A DNA stretch of 64,000 nucleotides, from positions 75,869,053 to 75,933,052 of the forward strand of contig CM060732.1 of NCBI GenBank assembly GCA_030704615.1. Reading direction: 5' to 3'. The DNA is from Takakia lepidozioides. Its lineage: Eukaryota > Streptophyta > Takakiopsida > Takakiales > Takakiaceae. Within the stretch, counting starts at the first letter, position 1. Every line of letters starts with the position of its first letter. The position numbers were made by a program, and so were the translations under genes. Positions 53,385-64,000 of this stretch are shown in pieces. The notes beneath the pieces are model-generated. The model had not been told where the DNA came from, did no database searches, and saw only the letters and a program-made list of their open reading frames with translations.

Positions 53385-56327
53385 TCAAGAAGCTGGACAA
53401 TGAGCTGGTAAAAAAAGGGGAAGAAGGTGTTCACCAAATGTAGGTGGTGCAGGGGTGCTGAAGAGGGGGCTAGAGGAGGGAGCACCTCCCGTCAATCCAC
53501 TTCCACTTGATGATGCCCCAAACAAGCTGGTGGCAGATGCTGTCGCTGCTCCCAACAAGCCTCCTGACTGCACAGGGGTAGAACCTGCACAATCCCAGCT
53601 CTTAAGCACAAGCATCCAGCAGACTAGCTACAACCATCCCTTTAGCATGGACTGTCATGAGGCGTCAGCATGCAGGTGAGTAATGCTGTACCCTGGTTCT
53701 GTCCCCAGCAAGTGACTCCACATTAATGTGCATGAAGGACACACCATCCCTTTCATGTCCCCACTGTACTAAGCACACATGACAGGCCAACTATCCATGG
53801 TGACATAGAATTACACCTTATATCCTAATCTCCAACTCACACTCATCTCAAACTTCACGCCAGGAATGTCAGCAATTCCCCATAATGAGGCATCAATGAA
53901 GCAGCAAGAGATAGCACCCACCTGCAGGTGGCAATGCGGGGACTGAGAAGGAGGATCCAAACAGTGATGGTGATGAGGCCGCTGCAGTAGCAGTAGTATT
54001 GGCAGCCCCTGAACCAAATAGTGAAAGTGCTGTAGTGGCGGGTGTGCCAAACAAAGATTGAGAGCCCATGTTTGATGTTGGCTGGCCTTGGGTAGCCCGC
54101 GTTGAGGAGGATATGGGAGCCGGGGGCGGTAGGTGGAGTGTAGGGTGTAGAACACGCTTGGCAGCAGCATCGCGCTGGGCCACAGCTCGTCGCTCTGCCT
54201 CTACAAAAGGGTTGCTGTCATCACCACATCGCCGCCTTCCTCCCAGAAAGGCCGAACGCATCGCCCCTGTGTGCTGGTGCAGTGATTCCACCTGACGACC
54301 ACAGTTGGTCAGACCCACTCTTGCATCTACATTACCTTGCAGTTAGGATGTGTCCTACCTCAAATCCTTTCACTCTGGCTCTCCCACGCTATCCAGCAGA
54401 AAGGTCCATAAGAAAATGAAAGCGATGAGAATACTTACGTGTTCTTCAATATGCTTGCAGAAAGTGTCTAAGCTACACAATTGATAGTACATACCAGCAC
54501 CCATAAGCTTTGAGGTAAACCAATGTCATCGACAGAGCAAAAAGAAGAAAAGGTGGCGTAACAGGGTATTCCAAAGACACTTTTCCAGCTCAATGACTGA
54601 TAAACTGTGCCTAGGCTTCATTGTACCAGCATACATCTCATTCTCCATACATCTTGAGCTATCTTCTTCCCCCTTGATCTCCTCTCTTCGACATCCTGCT
54701 TCTTAGCCTTTCCAGTTGCTAAAAACACAAGACACACAAAGTGCTCACCTCAGCCGCAACATGGATGAAGAAATCATGCACATTGGTCATGACAGTCGGC
54801 AAAGATTGCAACAGGGACAGTTGGGAGCCAAAGCCAGTCCCCTTTTCTGTGCGTGCTAGTAGCAACCGCTCCAACTCCTCGATGCGCTGTCGATAATCAG
54901 ACAACTGGCGCTCAAATCTGGTCACAGTTTGTTGCAGGAATTGGGAGGGCTTTGCAGGTGGGCCACTGTAGAAGTCAAGCAGCAGTCCTTGGGCCATCGT
55001 ACCTCGAGGGCGCATCAGCAGGAAAGAGCGCACCGCTACCTCTGCATGCCGCAACATCTGCAGGCTGGCCTCTGCCTGCCCCTCTCTAACTGCTCCTGCC
55101 TCCCTCTCGACAGCCCCCGCTACTCCTGCAAGCTCCTGCTGATTGCCCTCCCCCCCTTTTGTCACCTCTCTCCCTGTGGTGGAGCTTTGGAAAGTGACCA
55201 GCTCTTGTCCAACTGCTCTGCAGCAATGCAGAGCAAAGATCTGGGAAGAATGGGTTTTAAGATAATACCAAACTCAATTGGCAGCGCATCCTTCTTGGTG
55301 TTGCTTGAAGAAGGGCAGGAACAGAGGCAGAAAAGCACCTGAGAAATGCGGGCAGCATCAAGTTCAAAGCCCTTATCCAAGGCAACTGAATCAGATCCCC
55401 GCTCTCTCTGCTCCAGCCTCCGACTCTCCTCTCTGTACTCCCGCACTCTCTCCCTACATCCCAACCTCCTCATCCTTAGACACCATGCCATACGTCACTT
55501 CATTTTAAAAGAGCCTGACTGTCAGATCCCAACTGTAGCCTGAGGCAATTGGAACATAGAAATGGAACACTGCCTACTCCAATCCGAACCTAAAGGAGCT
55601 TTACTTAACCTGCGCTGGTGACTGCCTCTCGGCAGTAGGCATGCATTTTATCTACAGGCATTACCAAGCTCTGCAAGTATGGTTCAAAACAGCCACACAG
55701 TACACCACCCTTCTGCATGTACATGGCTTGGACGCACCTAGAGGTAATATGCACACCTAGAACAGAAGGTCCTTGACAATTCACAACGCTCCAACTTTCT
55801 GATCCTCAAAACGTTGCACGTTATGCACCTCACTGTCTCTTAGACTAACCCACTTTCCGCCAATCGAACCTCCAATGCCCCACTTAGGAGAAATAAAGAT
55901 AGTTGCCCTTCGAGTGAAAAAGCAGGGGAGGTGGGGAATACTTGCAGACGATCTCCGGACTTGATCGACAAGCACCTACAAGGGATGCAATCTGAACTCG
56001 CTAGACAATATCAAAGGATCTTGATGGACACAAATGACGGAAAAGCAAAGAAAAGAGCTGCAGGGCACATAAGCATGGTGCTCGCCCCAAGAAATAAGGT
56101 TGAACAGTGGTTGAATGTAGTCTGACTTACTCAACGTGCAGCAGAAGCTGTTGGGAATCAGCATGAAGGTCTGCCCATTTAGCCTGGTTAGACACAGACA
56201 TGCGCTGTGTACTAAGGAGATGAATGTGGCCGCCCTGCTGCTGCTGGAGGGGCGATGCAGGCTGCTGCTGAGCAAATCGGAGGAGCGGTGACATTCCCCC
56301 TACCTCACTCCACCATGCGCGCTCCAT
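53385..56327 (-). CDS. NUP58: Nuclear pore complex protein NUP58
   Basis: Five exons on the minus strand: 56327-56131, 55453-55339, 55240-54749, 54291-53922 and 53584-53385. They sum to 1374 nt and 457 residues, with GT-AG borders and matching phases. Exon 1 has QAKWADLHADSQQLLLHVE. Exon 2 has RVREYREESRRLEQ and DKGFELDAARISQ. Exon 3 holds the coiled-coil core (FLQQTVTRFERQLSDYRQRI, SLLQSLPTVMTNVHDFFIHV). Exon 4 has ESLHQHTGAMRSAFLGGRRR, NPFVEAERR and AAAKRVLHPTLHLP. The C-terminus has FG-type repeats (SLFGTP, SLFGSG, SLFGSS, SLFGAS, PLFSTP). NUP58 sits in the central transport channel with NUP62 and NUP54. The N-terminal FG tail usual in the family is short, so an upstream exon may be missing. 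It is head-to-head with EMG1. Confidence 0.93.
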
Positions 56328-56940
56328 TACTCGCTTCCGTTACAGAGAGTCACCATCCACTACGCTCTCTGATGGGTCAGTAATTCCTCTCCAAAGTGAG
56401 TGAGTTCTGCGCTCCTCTCTGAGATGAGTTCTTCTTTCTTTCGTTGCAACAAACTGGGCTATTCCCGCTCATTTCTCTATTTCTGTGAGATGAAATCTAA
56501 ATCTATAACGTATGTGGCATTTGACTATGCCTTGACTAGTACCAGGCTGCGCTGGGGCCTCGAAATTCTTGAGACTGGACCTCTGATGAGAGCGAAAAGA
56601 GTGTTCTTTCTCCCGCGTTTCAAATGTGCTGAACAGAATCAAGACCGGTACCTACACACTACACACACAGTCCAAGCCGTTGTGTACTGTAGCTTTTTGC
56701 TTCTTCGCATACGTTTACTTTGAGAACGTGTTCTCAAAGTAAAAAGGGAGTTCCTTATGCCCCAACTCTTCCTCGCCCTCTCTTAAAACCCTGGCTGCTC
56801 GAGTGTCTCGTCTCCCCCTATAAGTTGGTTTCCTTCTCTGGCTTTTCTTCAACTGTGAAGATTGCACATAGATTTTCCTTCCCATCTCTGCTTTTGGGGG
56901 TTTATTGTATTTTTCCTTTTAGGTGGGATAGGATTCCAGC
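56328..56940. promoter_or_regulatory. Bidirectional promoter between NUP58 and EMG1
   Basis: 613 bp separate the two divergent start codons. At 56717-56742 TTTACTTTGAGAACG faces CGTTCTCAAAGTAAA, a perfect inverted repeat of 15 bp arms overlapping at ACG/CGT. No TATA box is evident at a fixed distance. Shared regulation is inferred from the layout. Confidence 0.55.
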
Positions 56941-59900
56941 ATGGTGGGCATAGAAGATGTTGCAGACGAGCCGTCTGCAGACGACTGCCCGGAGCCCAGC
57001 AGTGCGCCAACCCCAGCGCCGTCAACCAGTGATGGCGGGGTCATATTTGTGCTGGAAAAAGCCTCGTTGGAGGCCGCCAAAGTGGGCAAGGTATTCCTCG
57101 TGTCACTTTCTTGTTCCGTCTAATGAAAAGCGTATTTGTATGTGTATGGTGGTAAGGGGGAGGAGCCAGGTGGTGGGACAATCGAATTCAAGCTGGAGTG
57201 GGTGGGCATTGTAAGTTGATGGATTTGAAATTTGTGGGGTGTCTGATTCCAGAATTATCAGCTGCTGAACTGCGACGATCATGCAAACTTCCTGAGGAAA
57301 CACAAGCGTGATCCAGCTTTGTATCGACCAGATATCTTGCACCAGGTTCGTCTCCATAACTCAACTCTGTTCCACAGTATAGCTTCGACTAGGGGATTGT
57401 GCTGGTTCTCCTCTCTACCTGGAAGCAGGTGGCCAGTTCTTACCTGAATCACCAGCAAGGTTCACCCTGTCTCGTTGAACCATTGCACAGGCTAATCAAA
57501 ATTTGGTTTATATGCATCAACGTCTTGGAATACTAGTTGTGCTACAGGCCTCGTGTACTTTGTGGATGCTGTTTAAAAGCACCAGGCAAGCTCACATTTT
57601 GTCAGAGGGTTGGCTTGGTTGGGAACAGGCTCTGCTAGCAATTCTCGACAGCCCGCTCAATAAGGCAGGGCGGCTAAGTGGGCTGTATGTAAAGACGGAA
57701 AAGAATGTTCTGATACAGATCAACCCCCATATTCGCATCCCTCGCACCTTCAAACGCTTCTGTGGCCTTATGGGTCAGTCACAGAGCTCAGGGTTTTTGA
57801 TTGAGTGTTGTGGACAGTTTCGCCTATTTGTGTGGTATTAAAATGTCGGTGGTCTTTTCTGTGTGTATTGGTGTTGGGAAAGAGCAGAAAGTGTATGGTT
57901 GACACTTACCAGGCACTCTAGTGTACTCATGCATGATGACAGCTGCTGCTCATTGGCAAGGTATTGTCTTTATGCATGGCAACCCAAAGGTTCTTGCAAA
58001 ATACAGGACTGTTTGCTTGTACAAATACAAGGAAATAAGGATGCCGCGGATGTTTCAACCAGTGAAGCTACATGCATGTTTGCAAATCTACACTCTGAGA
58101 TTCTGGATGTTATTGGAAATTGAGTCTTCTTTTAGTTTTTCTCTCCCCTCTTCAAACCTGCCTCTTTTTTTCTTTTTTTTTCCCTCTTCCCCCCTACCTC
58201 TTGCACAATGTATGGGCCCACACACACTTGCTGTTTTGGGATGATATGCAGTGCAGCTGCTTCAGAAGCTAAGCATTCGTGCAAGCAATGGTCCTGACAA
58301 GCTCATGCGCATTGTGAAGCAGCCAGTGACTCGACATCTTCCCCTTGGTGCTCGTCGAATTGGTACTTAGTACTTACCTTATTGTCTTCAACAGTCTGTA
58401 GCACAAAACTCTGTACCCTTTTAAGCAGATGCGGATAAGTTAGTTTGCAGAGAGGACTTGAGACTTTTCAGCACTGTTATTAATTGTTGTTGATTGTCTC
58501 AACCTAAGCCTGTTGAGGGAGTCTGGAGTTTGGACTAAGAATTTGGTGCCATGGCCGTCATTTGAAATGATGCCTATCTAAAATTACAACATGATACATA
58601 ACCAAGTACGTGTGAAGTGGTCTTTGGAGATATTGAGACAGGTTTCATTTGTTTGTGATTGGGGATAGGCATGTCATACAGTGCACCCAAAGTTGTGCAA
58701 CTGAGGGAGTATGTGGCTGCTGCTGGGGCCTCGAGTACACTGGTGTTTGTGGTGAGTAGCTTGTTTTTCTTCAAAGGCCTTACAATGCCAAAGTAGGGTA
58801 GTGGGAGAGCAGCTGCAGAGTAGAAAAACTGGGTATCCTGTGTCCCATTTGGGCACTGGTTTTCTATGTACACTGTAGCTGGCCTATCTATCGAGGGTAG
58901 CACTGAAGATGGGGAATAGGAGGCTTCGGAGATACAGAAGGAGATTGTTTGTTTCCCTTTTCTTTGCATACTCTTCCATGTCTTGTCCCTGGTGATTCTG
59001 TATAGTTGAGTGGGACCCAGCTCAGTGTGAAAAAGATGATCGGTTGTGTAGAAAGAATGATTAAGTTGTTAACCTGGTCCAAGCTTTGCTCCAGGAGACA
59101 ACTCTTCTGATTTGTGTTTGGATGATTAATGATTAATGCAGGTGGGTGCAATGGCCCATGGCAAAATAGAGGCGGACTACATTGACGACCTTGTTGCAGG
59201 TACAATGCCACACTAATCAAATCTTGTGCCTAAACCCTAAACCCTCTCTCTCCAATTGCACTGTTACTATGGTTGACTCCCCTACATTGACTTTTCCCCC
59301 TGGCTTCCAACTAACTCTACCTCTGGCTTTTTAACGGCTCTGCCACCCTTTCGTGTGTGTCCAAAATGCAGGGCGCCAAGAAGTACAATTAGTACATCTC
59401 CTGCACTCCTGCCTTCTCTCTCCTCTTTTTCTCTGTCTCTCAAAACATATACTTTCCCTTTTCCACACCCACAAGACTGCCGCAATTCCTGACAGCTAGA
59501 GGGCTAGACCAGCAGTTTCTGGAATAAACCACATGTTTGTAGTGGCACACAAGTCAACTCAGTGCCCTGTTAAGGGAACTCATTGGTTGTGCACTAAAAC
59601 AATTCGGGTGAGTATTATTCCCATGATGAGCAAAAATCCAACAACTGGGTCCAGGAGGGTTAACATCTGGTGGAGGGCATGCCCTTAATGGAATGTCAGA
59701 GCTAACATTTGCAGGGAACACTCAATGTTTATTTTCTTAAAGAGTCTTCCGCAATGTTGGTGGGAACTATTCCAACTGACCATGGTTCTTGCTGAAACGT
59801 TTGCCTCATTGCTTCTCCCACCCTTCCTTGACTCCATCCATATTCAGTGGGGTTGTTGAAAATTTCCCACACAATGGCCTCCATAGCCACTGACTTGGTA

Positions 59901-60354
59901 CCTACCATAGCAGGTAGGCCCTCTCAGGTCCTTCAGGCATCCCACATTCTTTGCACTCCATCCCTCTTTTAATTTTTTAATTTTTTTTTTCCACAGTGTG
60001 TATTGGTTAATGTCCAGTCACCACTTGAGTTGCTTGCTAAAGATTTCTGCAAGGCCAACACCAGTGTTTGTTCAAAGGTAGGACTAGGATTCTGAGCTTA
60101 TAGTGGTCCCTTGCTTGAACTGTAATGAGTATATTACGTGGACGCACAAGGTCTTAAAAGTAAAGTGTGAAGTGCTCTAGTTTTCCAATTGAATAACTGG
60201 CCTTGCATAGTACACTGTATTAGTTGATTGAAAATTAGTGTGATTTGACTAAGATGGAGGATGGGGGATTGCAGTGTCAGAATACCCACTGAGTGCCATG
60301 TGGTGCATTGCACGGATATGCAATTGTCTGGAGCAGGAGTGGGGCATTCTGTGA
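56941..60354 (+). CDS. EMG1: EMG1/NEP1, 18S rRNA pseudouridine N1-methyltransferase
   Basis: Seven exons: 56941-57090, 57253-57345, 57629-57773, 58252-58362, 58669-58751, 59142-59199 and 60275-60354. They total 720 nt, 239 residues, with GT-AG borders and consistent phases. After an acidic, Pro-rich N-terminus (about 1-33) come [109 protein letters not shown] and [20 protein letters not shown]. This is the whole SPOUT (alpha/beta trefoil-knot) fold, including the GAMAHG SAM-binding loop. The enzyme methylates a pseudouridine in the small-subunit rRNA decoding region and is needed for 40S assembly in the nucleolus. The length equals the family norm. Confidence 0.95.
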
Positions 60355-62917
60355 CAGGCTGTAGATTTGTATATGAATCGATCATGTCACCTGTCAATGC
60401 AATTCTTTTTCTTAAATTGTTGTTTGTTTGTATATGGCCTCAAGTTTTTGCACGAGGTGGACAGACAGTGGGTAGTTGGGATTTAGAGGTACTTTGCTTA
60501 TCGCCTTCAATTCTGGAAACTAGAAATACCCATGTGCTAATCTGAGAAAGCAATCAAAACCTACGTAGTTCTGCCAAGATGATTATACTGTGGAATGATG
60601 TCAAGGGGCTGACTCTTTTTGTGTGGTTTCATGCGCTGATCTGCAAAGTGATGCTGGATCTGGCACAACCAGCACCCCTATCTCCTCAATGAGCTTCATG
60701 CAAGCAGTAATATGCCACAACAATACACGCTTAATTAGGGTTTTTTTTTCAAATGTGGTAACTTCGAACAAGATGCTCATATGGCAAGACAAATAATATG
60801 GGTATAGAATGGACGGGCTACATCACCTGGAGAAGAATCGAAATCTGATGGCATATCAATTCAAGTGAACTCATATCATTGCAAGGAACTGAAGCAAGGT
60901 CTGACGGGGCCCCTAAATGAATGAAGGAGTAATGGGGAATATTGCTGACATGGTTGGACTAGTGGATATCACCTGACTTCTTTCGGTGCCTATTCTCTGT
61001 AGCACCTGCACTTGGAGGCCAGAAAGAGTTGAGTGTGATCTTATAAATAGATGTCATGCTGAGCAGACCTTGGGAGCTCTATACTGAGATTGTTTGCGAG
61101 GCTATAGAACATGAGGTCAAAGACAGTGCCAACTTCTTGAATTAAAAAAATAGAAGTGGAATCTGGTTTTTGTGAGCACTCTCGAGATACACTGGGATTG
61201 CTTGTGATTTTCAGTTTCTTCGAAGTGAAGCTTTGAAGCAGCAACGCTCCGACCTCCACATTCTCACTGAATAAATGTTGGACGCTTTTGCTGAGAAGTA
61301 TCTAGATACGGTAGGCCTGCTGCTCGGTGGTAAGAGAATTCCACACATCTAGTAGCTGCTCTAAAGTTTTTTAGTTATAAGTGGGTAATGAAGCATGAAA
61401 CCATCAACAATTGCTTGTTTCAGTCATCACTTGACTGAAATCAAAGTAATGTTACATGGAGACGTGACTTTCATCCTGATGGCTTCAATTCACCGGAAGA
61501 GAAAGGGATCTACAAATTGCAACCAGCTGGATCACGCAATTCTGAACATGTTGATAAGAGAGAAAACTGTACTGAATACTTAAATTGGAATGGAGGGCGA
61601 ATGCCAGGACAGATAGTAAGCAATAGGGCGATACACTGAAACTGAGAGTAGAAGGTTGGGGACAAATTCTAGGAAAAGCGAGTAGCAAATTCCATGGCCT
61701 CTCGGGCATATCTTGCCTAGCTCGTTTGCTGTAACCTAATCGCTATCGTGAACACATGACCAATCCTGATTAGTCGTGGACAATGTTAAGCTCTCGAATG
61801 GGGATTTGTGTTGTTGATATCTTCACCCAACTAGGACTCTGTTGATTCTTCAACTCCTAGAAGCAAACTCCTCTGAAGAAATACCGTTTTGCAGTGCCCC
61901 CACCAAGAAGGGATCAAATTTATCTTACCACACCATCTGAGCCAAGGTATTAATGCAGACATATCATCAGCCCACAACTACTTCCTTCACCAAACCTATG
62001 CACCGTCCTGGGTGTGTTGAAAAGTGAATTACAGCAATGGGCTTTAAGATCCCACATGTGCACGAGCCTGTGCTGATCTCCTGTTTCAAACCTCCAGAAC
62101 TCGAAGAAGGGACCTTTGTTTGAAACTGACGCAAGTTTCAATATCATATCAACTTAGTCTATGAACCTATTGTGAATTCATGTGGACTCATCAATCCATT
62201 TGATGAATTGCAGAGGTTTTTCAGCGAATGATAAGGGTAATTCAGCTAAAGATCATTCTGTGACAATTAGACACGAGATTCACAAAATTGATTTGAAAGA
62301 ACCAAAGGTGGATTGATCAGAGATCAGCAACTTGCATAGTGGGAGCAATGGGAGTGCTCAAACCTCTGAGATCAAATGCCCCATGTGAAAGCCCCGCCCC
62401 GCCGTAACCAGTATGGCACCTTACAAGCTCAAAGCCATGTCTTTTTCTTTTGAAAGGGGACAGAGGCCCTTTTTTTTATGTTGGATGTCACCCATGTTAG
62501 TTGTGGATCTGAGAAGCTAGCCTGTGTATACTGTTTACGGTACAATATCAATTGAAGAGAGAACAAAGACTTGTACACTAAATTCTCCCTTGAGAGCTTT
62601 TTGATTCATGATAGAGATCTTGATGTGTTAGTTTGTTAGCAAGTCATCTTAATGTAACATGATATCTGTAAGCTGCATCGTCCCAGAAACTAATGACTTC
62701 TAAGTCTAGTTACAGAATGTTTGCAGTGGTTGCCACCAATAGCAATTGAAAAATGGCCAACAGCAATCTACCGTCTACTGGGCACGAATGGTTACAAGCA
62801 AGCAAGAAGAAATAATTTTTGTCGTATGCCTATGGAAGCCCCAGAGGAAAGGTGCAAGGCTCTGTGGCAGGGAACAAATGGCTCAGAACCCTGCTAAAAC
62901 AAAACAAACGCATGCAG
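60355..62917. other. No gene recognised
   Basis: Intergenic DNA between EMG1 and PPR gene C. Frames are short and the composition is even. I see no transposon ends, tandem repeats or conserved domain in these 2.5 kb. Confidence 0.5.
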
Positions 62918-64000
62918 CTAGTGCTTGACCTCCATGCAAATGTGTCCTGAGTCTATTTTGACACCTCTGTCCTCCATCATTTTTCTCACCATTGCTTGAT
63001 CGTCCCACCTGCCAGCCACAGCATAAATGTTTGACAGCAGCACATGAGCTGCTCCATTCTGTGGATCCGTTTTGAGAATGTTCTTTGCCACACGTTCTGC
63101 TACCTCCACATTACCATGAACTCTGCAGGCACCAAGCAAGGCCATCCACACCCCAGAATCTGACTTGATCGGCATTTTGTTAATGAAGCCCTCCGCCTCA
63201 TCTAATTGTCCCGCGCGGCCAAGAAGGTCCACCATGCAGCCAAAATGCTCCACTGTAGGAGAAAGGCCATGATCTTGATTCATGGAATAGAAGTAGTGAC
63301 AGCCTTCGTCCAATAGGCCTACATGGCTACATGCAGAGAGAAGACAGGTAAAGGTGATACCGTCTGGTTTCAAGCCTTGCTGTTGCATTTGCTCAAAGAG
63401 TTGAAGGGCCTCCCTACCACAGCCATGCTGAGAATATCCTGCAATAATCACATTCCACGAAACCACATCCTGTTTTGCCATACCATTGAATATTTCCCGT
63501 GCATCCTTTACACTCCCACATTTGCCATACATGTCAACAAGGGCAGTCTTCAGAATAATATCCGCCACAATTCCAGCTCTGATGATGTCAGCATGGACCT
63601 CTTTGCCCTTCTCCAGGGCTGCCAGGCTGGCACATGCATTGAGAATGCAAAGGAAGGTAACCTTGTCAGGAATCACCCCTTGCCAGATCATCTGCTCATA
63701 GATGTTCAAAGCCTCCCTCCCAAAGCCATGCTGAGCATATCCTGTGATCATGGCATTCCATGAGACCACATTTCGCTTAGCCATATTGTCAAAAACTTGC
63801 CGTGCATCCTTCACGCTCCCACATTTGGCATACATGTCAACAAGGGTATTCTCCAGAATAACATCTGGCCCAATTCTACTTTTGATTATGTCCGCATGGA
63901 CCTTCTTGCCCATTACTATCTCTCCTAGGCTGGCACAGGCATTAAGAATGCACATGAACATGACCTTGTCGGGTGTTACCTGTTCCTGTATCATTTGCTC
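62918..64000 (-). CDS. PPR protein C, PLS class, partial at the window edge
   Basis: The minus-strand frame enters from the right edge (EQMIQEQVTPDKVMFMCILN), so the 5' part lies outside. The visible ~360 residues hold two full P-L-S cycles ([74 protein letters not shown]) and E motifs ([60 protein letters not shown]). It stops at GHICMEVKH in the E+ region without a DYW domain. This end is in the same place as in gene A. It likely serves in organelle RNA editing, possibly with a DYW protein in trans. It is close to genes A and B but inverted. Confidence 0.88.
   Translation of the reverse strand, partial: EQMIQEQVTPDKVMFMCILNACASLGEIVMGKKVHADIIKSRIGPDVILENTLVDMYAKCGSVKDARQVFDNMAKRNVVSWNAMITGYAQHGFGREALNIYEQMIWQGVIPDKVTFLCILNACASLAALEKGKEVHADIIRAGIVADIILKTALVDMYGKCGSVKDAREIFNGMAKQDVVSWNVIIAGYSQHGCGREALQLFEQMQQQGLKPDGITFTCLLSACSHVGLLDEGCHYFYSMNQDHGLSPTVEHFGCMVDLLGRAGQLDEAEGFINKMPIKSDSGVWMALLGACRVHGNVEVAERVAKNILKTDPQNGAAHVLLSNIYAVAGRWDDQAMVRKMMEDRGVKIDSGHICMEVKH

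Overview
The window looks like nuclear DNA of a land plant, most likely a non-seed plant such as a fern, lycophyte or bryophyte. The reasons are spliced genes for nuclear-pore and ribosome-biogenesis proteins, several PLS-class pentatricopeptide (PPR) genes including one ending in a DYW editing domain, CACTA transposons with plant-type ends, and plant LINEs. The species cannot be named from the sequence. No bacterial genes, tRNA, rRNA or CRISPR array were found.

The left half (1-31 kb) is transposon-rich. From left to right it holds a decayed LINE (1.6-3.4 kb), a cluster of palindromes (3.4-3.55 kb) and a SWIM-finger coding region (4.0-5.5 kb). Next come CACTA element 1 (5534-10559), a ~130-175 bp tandem repeat (10.76-11.68 kb) and a set of TTCATCC/GGATGAA palindromes (12.1-12.7 kb). 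Then follows a large broken minus-strand gene that I assembled exon by exon from 28.8 kb down to 13.5 kb. It has a ParB-like DGNHR region followed by what resembles a beta-class DNA methyltransferase. It is split by CACTA element 2 (19418-25604, in an intron) and by a 4.2 kb TIR element (14298-18538, in an exon), and carries stops and frameshifts. Its introns carry an unusual series of ~24 bp palindromes centred on GGTACC or related cores. Divergent to it lies a small plus-strand gene with a SUMO-interacting-type motif (29.6-30.2 kb). A ~415 bp inverted repeat (12.66 and 30.88 kb) brackets this whole block.

From 31 to 43 kb there are a broken SET-like reading frame, a degenerate autonomous-type CACTA element with TNP2 transposase plus DUF4218 and a visible right end at 38392, an exon matching the start of VDAC, and an OTU-protease-like exon with a tandem, catalytically dead partial copy.

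The right part (43-64 kb) is genic. Two tandem duplicate PPR genes (43.6-45.5 and 48.0-51.1 kb) are built from exact 303 bp P-L-S repeats. They are followed by a head-to-head pair of housekeeping genes, NUP58 (minus, five exons, 457 codons) and EMG1/NEP1 (plus, seven exons, 239 codons). A third PPR gene runs off the right edge on the minus strand.

The intact genes serve organelle RNA editing or processing (PPR), nuclear transport (NUP58) and 18S rRNA modification (EMG1). Much of the rest is transposons that captured pieces of PPR genes and of each other. The most unusual item is the ParB/methyltransferase-like gene with palindrome-studded introns.
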